The translations under genes were made by a program, and so were the position numbers. The notes beneath the pieces are model-generated. The model was not told where the DNA came from. It was given only the letters and a program-made list of their open reading frames with translations, and did no database searches. Source: DATFMP01 sp035266845 (GTDB lineage Bacteria; SAR324; JACQKK01). From it: a stretch of 64,000 nt of DNA. This document shows, piece by piece, positions 59,338-64,000 of this stretch; positions within the stretch are counted from its first letter, which is position 1, and each line of letters starts with the position of its first letter. Location of the stretch: contig DATFMP010000001.1 in assembly GCA_035266845.1 (NCBI GenBank), forward strand, positions 7,814 to 71,813, given 5' to 3'.

Positions 59338-59641
59338 TGCGGCTAAGGACGTTCGGTTTCCCGCCGCGATGCGACCCCGCAGAAACGCATGTTTCGCGTG
59401 GGTCAGTCCGGGTGGCCGGATGATCCGCATTGCAGGGCGGCCTGTCCGTGCCCGGTTGGGCGGCGGGTGCCCTGATGCGCGAGTACCGGGGTTGTGTGCC
59501 ACCGCCCCCGGTCCCTTCCGGTGGCTGGCTCAGGCTGGTTGCTGGACCGTGTGTCCGAACTGCCCTGTGGGGCTGCGGGCCCGATCGGTGGCAATTGGTA
59601 TGGCCATTCAATCCGCTCCAATCCTCAGAGGAGGAAGGAAC

Positions 59642-60130
59642 ATGAAGAAACTGCTCGTGCTCTCGGCGTTCGCCCTGTTGCTGGCCGCGCCCACTGCTTT
59701 TGCAGGGAATTCCGCCGGCTGCGGCCTGGGCCACCTGCTGTGGACCGGTCAGTCGGGTATGGTTGCCAACGTGCTGGGTGCGACCACCAATGGCACCTTC
59801 GGCAGCCAGACCTTCGGCATCACGACGGGTACGTCCGGCTGCAACGCCAACGACACCGTCTACAACCAGACGCAGCAGGAGCAGTTCGTTTCCGCCAACA
59901 TGGACAAGCTGTCCACGGAAATGGCCCAGGGCAACGGCGAGTACGTGTCCGCACTGGCCGAGCTGATGGGTTGCAATGCGGCCGCTCAGCCTGAGTTCGC
60001 CCACATGTCCCAGTCCAAGTACGAATCCCTGTTCGCCTCCGATGCGGATGCCCAAGCCTGGCTGGGCACGCTGAAGGCGGAAATGTCCAAGGATGCCGTG
60101 CTGTCCCACAGCTGCTCGCGCATCTCGTAG
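59642..60130 (+). CDS. DUF3015 exported protein
   Basis: A 162-residue periplasmic or outer-membrane-associated protein with a textbook signal peptide (MKKLLVLSAFALLLAAPTAF, cleavage after FAG) and a mature domain of the DUF3015 type: SAGCGLGHLLWTGQSGMVAN, an SNT-like FGITTGTSGC core, EMAQGNGEYVSALAELMGC and a C-terminal Cys. The four cysteines may form disulfides. The start ATG 59642 has a very strong GAGGAGGAAGG site, suggesting high expression. A long hairpin follows the stop, so it may be transcribed alone. The family function is unknown. Confidence 0.92.
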   Translation: MKKLLVLSAFALLLAAPTAFAGNSAGCGLGHLLWTGQSGMVANVLGATTNGTFGSQTFGITTGTSGCNANDTVYNQTQQEQFVSANMDKLSTEMAQGNGEYVSALAELMGCNAAAQPEFAHMSQSKYESLFASDADAQAWLGTLKAEMSKDAVLSHSCSRIS

Positions 60131-60148
60131 TTGCCGTTCCAGCCGATT

Positions 60149-60181
60149 CCGGAGCGGGCGCCCATCCGGCGTCCGCTCCGG
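60149..60181 (+). terminator. strong hairpin after the DUF3015 gene
   Basis: CCGGAGCGGGCGCC, a 5-nt loop and GGCGTCCGCTCCGG form a 14-bp stem with one G-U pair, 18 nt after the stop. There is no U-run; it may end or partly attenuate transcription into the next gene. The remainder of 60182-60499 shows only the promoter noted at 60410. Confidence 0.55.
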
Positions 60182-60409
60182 TCCGGTCGGGCCGCCTCTG
60201 TGCCCGGCCTGCCCTGCCGTCGATGCCGCCCTGATCCGATGCAATTCCGTGCCGCTAGCCGTGGGCATCCTGGTTTCCCCGCGCGCAACGCCGGCGGTCG
60301 AAACGGCAACAGTCGTGCGGATGCCCGCTGCACGGGGGCGATCGGTATCCGCGCACGGCGCCCGGGAGTTGCGATGGCCCGCCGATGGCCGGGCAGATGC
60401 CATCCGGGC

Positions 60410-60439
60410 TTGACAAGGCAGGACGCCGGGCGGGATGAA
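60410..60439 (+). promoter_or_regulatory. possible promoter for the CsgG-like/DUF3015 gene
   Basis: Consensus TTGACA is followed after 18 bases by GATGAA, 60 nt before the start codon at 60500. The -10 match is weak. Confidence 0.35.
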
Positions 60440-60499
60440 TGGCAGGCGAATCAGCCAACCCTACCCGCAAACCGACCGGACCTTCCGAAAGGTGACGAG

Positions 60500-61525
60500 A
60501 TGAGCCGAACCTGGGTGCTGAGTTGGGGGGGCGCCGCCCTGGCAGTGCTACTGATTGCCGCCATGCTCGCGCCCGCCCGCGCGGTTGCTGCCTCCCGGAA
60601 GCCGATGTCCGCCCGCAGTGGAACCGAGACCGTGGCCGTGATGCAGTTCGACGCCAGCGGTGCCTCGAACGCGGAGATCACCGCCGCGAGCGACCGCCTG
60701 CAGGAAGAACTGCTCAAGACCGGCAAGTTCACCGTGGTGGACCGCCAGCAGATCAACGACATCCTGAATGAGCAGGCGCTCCAGCAGACGGGCTGCACCA
60801 GCACGGAATGCGCCGTGCAGGTGGGCCGCATCCTGGGGGTGCGGAAGCTCGTGGTCGGCCGCATCAATGGCCTGGATGCCACCCACTGGATTGTCTCGGC
60901 GAGCCTGGTGGACGTGGAGACAGCGCAGACGCTGCGTACCTCGTCCGTCCAGTACAAGGGCTCGTTCTTCGACTTCCTCTCCAGCGGCATGCCGCTGCTG
61001 GCCGCGCGCATCGCGGGCACGTCCGAGCAGGCCGTGGCTGCCGCGCCGATCCACCAAAGTGCTGCCCAGAGCACCGCTTCCGCGGCCGACGGAAAGTCGA
61101 TCCACGACAGGCTGGAGGAGTGCTACGCGGAGGTCGGGTCTCGCTACCGCGTGTGGTATGTCATCGGCTACATCAGCTCGCTCACGCCCGGCCTGACCAC
61201 CCTCACCTCCATGATGAACGACCGGGGCGACTGCGAGCGGCGCTACAAGGTATCCGCCCGCGAGTTCGACCAGCTGCTGTTCGTCTACAACAACCTGCCG
61301 CGCGTGCTGCAGGACATGTCCAAGGGCAACGGACCCTATCTGGCGTCGCTGTCCGAGCTGATGGGCTGTGGCGCCACGGAGTACCCGCGCTTCGCGCGCA
61401 TGACGCAGGAACGCTTCCCCGCGCTCGCCGCCAATGCGGACCGGTCCGGCGAGGCACTGCTGGTCACGCTGCGGCGCGAGATGGAACAGCGCCCGGTGCT
61501 GGCGGGCTGTCTGCGGCGCGCCTGA
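60500..61525 (+). CDS. CsgG-like N-terminal domain fused to a DUF3015-like domain
   Basis: A 341-residue exported protein. A signal peptide (LAVLLIAAMLAPARAVAAS) is followed by a CsgG/FlgO-like alpha-beta domain (about 45-160): VAVMQFDASGASNAEI, LLKTGKFTVVDRQQINDIL, ECAVQVGRILGVRKLVVGRI and VSASLVDVETAQTL. After an Ala/Ser linker the last 140 residues repeat the DUF3015 plan of the preceding gene: EECYAEVGSRYRVWYV, DMSKGNGPYLASLSELMGC (against EMAQGNGEYVSALAELMGC) and a C-terminal CLRRA. Start ATG 60500 follows AAGGTGA. It precedes the DUF4105 gene by 100 nt. Probably an envelope-assembly factor; the role is unknown. Confidence 0.8.
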   Translation: MSRTWVLSWGGAALAVLLIAAMLAPARAVAASRKPMSARSGTETVAVMQFDASGASNAEITAASDRLQEELLKTGKFTVVDRQQINDILNEQALQQTGCTSTECAVQVGRILGVRKLVVGRINGLDATHWIVSASLVDVETAQTLRTSSVQYKGSFFDFLSSGMPLLAARIAGTSEQAVAAAPIHQSAAQSTASAADGKSIHDRLEECYAEVGSRYRVWYVIGYISSLTPGLTTLTSMMNDRGDCERRYKVSAREFDQLLFVYNNLPRVLQDMSKGNGPYLASLSELMGCGATEYPRFARMTQERFPALAANADRSGEALLVTLRREMEQRPVLAGCLRRA

Positions 61526-61625
61526 TGGCCGACCCGCTTCCGAGCGGCCGGGCGATCGGATGCGCCCGGCCTCCCCGCCCACGCCGGTGCCCCAGCGCCC
61601 GGTCCTTGAGAGCACCCCTCGCCCG

Positions 61626-63770
61626 ATGACGAAGGCGGCCCGATTACCTTCCATTGGCCGCCCGGGCCGCGCCCCGCGGGCGGCACGGTTCGCCGCCGCG
61701 CTGGGTGCGCTGCTGGCGCTGGCGCTGGGACTGCTGCTGGCCGTGCCGGCCGGCGCACGTGCCGCGCAGCCCGCGGCACAGAGTGATGCCACACCCGCCA
61801 CCAAGCCTGCCGATCCCTTCAGCGTGCCGGCCGCGACGCTGCACCCCATCGCCTCGCTGAGCGCGGAGCAGCGCGCGTACTGGGAAGATCTGGTGGCGCA
61901 GGCCGGTGCCAAGCGGCTGTGGGAGCAACGTTTCTGGCGCCTGCTGCTGCACTATATGCCGGATGCACTCGGCTCCGGCTACACCTCCGAAGCGGACGGG
62001 CCGGGCTTCTTCCTGGCCCCGAACGGGCGCACCGACCCCAAAGCGGAGCTGGAGGCGACCCTGGCCGGATTTTTTTCCCAGGGGACGACGGAACCCGGCA
62101 ACATGACGCCGCAGTGTACCTTTCCCGCGCGCTACCGTTGGCTGAACGAGCAGCTCGGCTTCGATGCGCGGCGCCTGCCGCCCCAGCCCTGCGAGCGCTT
62201 CGATCGCTGGCGGCGCCGGATCGATCCGGGCTCGGTGAGCCTGATCTTCTCGTCGTATTACTTCAACAACCCGGCCAGCATGTTCGGCCACTCGCTGCTG
62301 CGCTTCAACCGCGCGACCCGCACCGGCGATACGGCCCTGCTGGACTCGGCGGTGAACTACGCGGCATTCGTGCCGCCGGACGAGGGCAACATTGCCTACA
62401 TGGTGCGGGGGGTCTTCGGCGGCTACCGGGGCTACTTCTCGCTGATGCCCTACTACCTGAAGGTGCGCGAGTACAACGACTTCGAGAACCGCGACCTGTG
62501 GGAGTACCGGCTCAACTTCACGCCCTCGCAGCTCGACTACATGGTGCGCCACGTGTGGGAGCTGGGCAGTACGTACTTCGACTATTTCTTCTTCAAGGAG
62601 AACTGTTCGTACCACCTGCTGTCCGTGCTGGAGGTGGGCCGGCCCGACCTGCACCTGCGCGACCGCTACCACCTGTGGACGATGCCCACCGAGACGGTGC
62701 AGGAGGTGGTGCTGGAGCACCCGGATCTCGTGGCCAAGGTGATCTACCGGCCCTCGCTGAGCAGCCAGTTCTTCCAGCAGCGTGCCCTGCTGACCGGCCC
62801 CGAGCGCGACCTGCTGGGCGACCTCATCGACGACGCAGCCGCGACGGAGACGGACGCCTTCCGCGCCCTGCCGCCGCCGCGGGCGGCCCTGGTGCTGGAT
62901 ACCGCCATCGACTACGACCAGTACGATCTGGCCGGAGACCCGCAGGACAAGCCGCTCAAGGCGCACCTGCGCAAGCTGCTGCTGCGCCGCAGCCGCATCT
63001 CCGTGCCGGCGTTGGAGGCCGATACGCTGCCCCCGCAATCGCTGCCGCCGGACAAGGGCCACGATAGCGCGCGGCTGGAGGTGGCGGGCGGCGCCAGCCG
63101 GCCGGCCCCTGCCCCGGGCGCCGAGCCGGAGAACCTGCCCTTCGGCCAGTTCACCATTCAGGCGTCGTTTCACGACCTGCTCTCGGACGACCGCGCCTTC
63201 GCGCCCAACTCGCAGATCGACCTGCTGCAGTTGCGCGCCCGCTACGAGACGGAGCCCAGCCCCACGCCGGGCACCACCGGGCCGCGCAAGCTGCGCCTGG
63301 AGCGCTTCGCGCTGATGGACATCGTCTCGCTGTTCCCCTTGACGCAGCTCAACCACCAGCCCTCGTGGAAGCTGGCCATCGGGTGGCAGCGCAACCGGGA
63401 CATCGGCTGCGACCACTGCACGCCGTTCTTCCTCAACCCCGGCATCGGCATCAGCCTGGAGAGCCACCTGCACCAGCGCGAGGTATACTTCCTCATGCTG
63501 GAGGGCCGCGCGGAGTTCAGCCACGCCTTTACCCCGCGCCACCGCGCCGGCTTCGGGCTCAGCGCGGGCGTGCTGGTGCACCTGGCGGACTGGTGGCGCA
63601 TCGGGCTCATCGGCACGCGCACGCACTACACCGCCGGCGATGCGGGCTACGTGGGCCAGGGCCGGCTGGAATCGCGCTTCAGCCTCTCGCGTAACCTGGA
63701 GCTGACGCTGGACTGGAGCGGCGTGGGGAACTATCGCGAAGGCAAGCTGGGCCTGGGCTGGTACTTCTGA
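61626..63770 (+). CDS. DUF4105 membrane protein with probable C-terminal beta-barrel
   Basis: A 714-residue exported protein. Signal peptide: LGALLALALGLLLAVPAGAR. The DUF4105 core (about 190-370) shows NPASMFGHSLLRFN with His222 and FFKENCSYHLLSVLE with Asn326-Cys327, an arrangement like Cys-His papain/NlpC-type enzymes. The last 200 residues alternate polar and hydrophobic strands and end KLGLGWYF, so the chain may finish as an outer-membrane barrel. ATG 61626 (MTKAARLPSIG) has no strong ribosome site. It lies 100 nt after the CsgG-like/DUF3015 gene and 13 nt before a lipoprotein gene. The enzymatic role is inferred from motif layout only. Confidence 0.85.
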   Translation: MTKAARLPSIGRPGRAPRAARFAAALGALLALALGLLLAVPAGARAAQPAAQSDATPATKPADPFSVPAATLHPIASLSAEQRAYWEDLVAQAGAKRLWEQRFWRLLLHYMPDALGSGYTSEADGPGFFLAPNGRTDPKAELEATLAGFFSQGTTEPGNMTPQCTFPARYRWLNEQLGFDARRLPPQPCERFDRWRRRIDPGSVSLIFSSYYFNNPASMFGHSLLRFNRATRTGDTALLDSAVNYAAFVPPDEGNIAYMVRGVFGGYRGYFSLMPYYLKVREYNDFENRDLWEYRLNFTPSQLDYMVRHVWELGSTYFDYFFFKENCSYHLLSVLEVGRPDLHLRDRYHLWTMPTETVQEVVLEHPDLVAKVIYRPSLSSQFFQQRALLTGPERDLLGDLIDDAAATETDAFRALPPPRAALVLDTAIDYDQYDLAGDPQDKPLKAHLRKLLLRRSRISVPALEADTLPPQSLPPDKGHDSARLEVAGGASRPAPAPGAEPENLPFGQFTIQASFHDLLSDDRAFAPNSQIDLLQLRARYETEPSPTPGTTGPRKLRLERFALMDIVSLFPLTQLNHQPSWKLAIGWQRNRDIGCDHCTPFFLNPGIGISLESHLHQREVYFLMLEGRAEFSHAFTPRHRAGFGLSAGVLVHLADWWRIGLIGTRTHYTAGDAGYVGQGRLESRFSLSRNLELTLDWSGVGNYREGKLGLGWYF

Positions 63771-63783
63771 GGCGGAGCATCCG

Positions 63784-64000
63784 ATGCGCAGCGCCGAGGT
63801 GACAGCGACGATGGGCGCAGGCACCGTCCCCGGCGGGCGAGGCGTGCGGCGACCCACCCGGCCGGCCGGCCCTGCACTGGCTTCGCTGCTGGCGCTGCTG
63901 CTCGTGCTGGCGCTGGGGGGCTGCAACAGCATCTTCTTCCAGCCGGACCGCATCCGCTACTACCTGCCGGACCAATTCGGACTGATCGCCGAGGATGTGT
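63784..64000 (+). CDS. lipoprotein, N-terminal part of a probable alpha/beta hydrolase
   Basis: Only the first 72 residues fit in the window. A basic N-region, a hydrophobic stretch (LASLLALLLVLALGG) and a lipobox LGGC mark a lipoprotein. The following NSIFFQPDRIRYYLPDQFGL matches the start of lipoprotein alpha/beta hydrolases, where the lipid anchor precedes the hydrolase domain; the catalytic residues lie outside. It follows the DUF4105 gene by 13 nt and must be co-transcribed. Confidence 0.65.
   Translation, partial: MRSAEVTATMGAGTVPGGRGVRRPTRPAGPALASLLALLLVLALGGCNSIFFQPDRIRYYLPDQFGLIAEDV

Overview
The window is high-GC DNA (about two thirds G+C by eye, with strong G/C preference at third codon positions) from a Gram-negative bacterium of proteobacterial type. 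Evidence for this is a class I adenylate cyclase, RpoB and RpoC of proteobacterial length and motif content, LolA-like periplasmic carriers, several predicted outer-membrane beta-barrels ending in Phe, and DUF3015/DUF4105 envelope proteins. I cannot place it below that level. IspH indicates the MEP isoprenoid route. No rRNA, tRNA, CRISPR array or intact insertion sequence was found. Coding density is high and most intergenic gaps are under 300 bases.

Layout. 1-2949 (-): three MFS transporters in tandem with 4-nt overlaps, divergent from aroB. 3350-6403 (+): aroB, a long RadC-type protein with an iron-sulfur-like cysteine cluster, and a 43-residue extremely basic protein. 6425-11809 (-): a small membrane peptide, class I adenylate cyclase, a cyclic-nucleotide-binding PAS histidine kinase and a DUF2007-like membrane protein, which look like a cAMP signalling unit. 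11908-13996 (+): a hypothetical gene and a divergent moeA, closed by a palindromic repeat. 14235-20628 (-): an envelope-export module made of a TetR regulator, RND/MMPL exporter, LolA-like carrier, MarR regulator and DUF1302 barrel. 20854-25071 (+): an eight-PAS hybrid histidine kinase. 25081-27497 (-): paired acyl-CoA dehydrogenases. 27760-29398 (+): a His/Met-rich exported protein and a DedA-type membrane protein.

29418-33590 (-): a second envelope module built like the first but powered by an ABC transporter (ATPase, FtsX permease, LolA-like carrier, barrel). 33832-33983 is the decayed remnant of a Crp-family gene. 34037-38405 (-): a Crp regulator and a two-permease ABC transporter with a thioredoxin-like exported protein. 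38754-40706 (+): acs. 40973-48193 (-): a co-directional row of plsC, pseudo-receiver, hypothetical, ispH, pepA, response regulator, etfB-like and chrA. 48488-49120 (+): an exported hypothetical protein. 49391-57802 (-): rpoB-rpoC without the usual upstream rplJ-rplL. 58282-59229 (+): ribF. 59642-64000 (+): DUF3015, a CsgG-like/DUF3015 fusion, DUF4105 and the start of a lipoprotein hydrolase.

Envelope biogenesis and export dominate: three multi-gene export systems and the DUF3015/DUF4105 cluster lie among housekeeping genes, with dedicated regulators (TetR, MarR, Crp) whose candidate operators are visible as inverted repeats.
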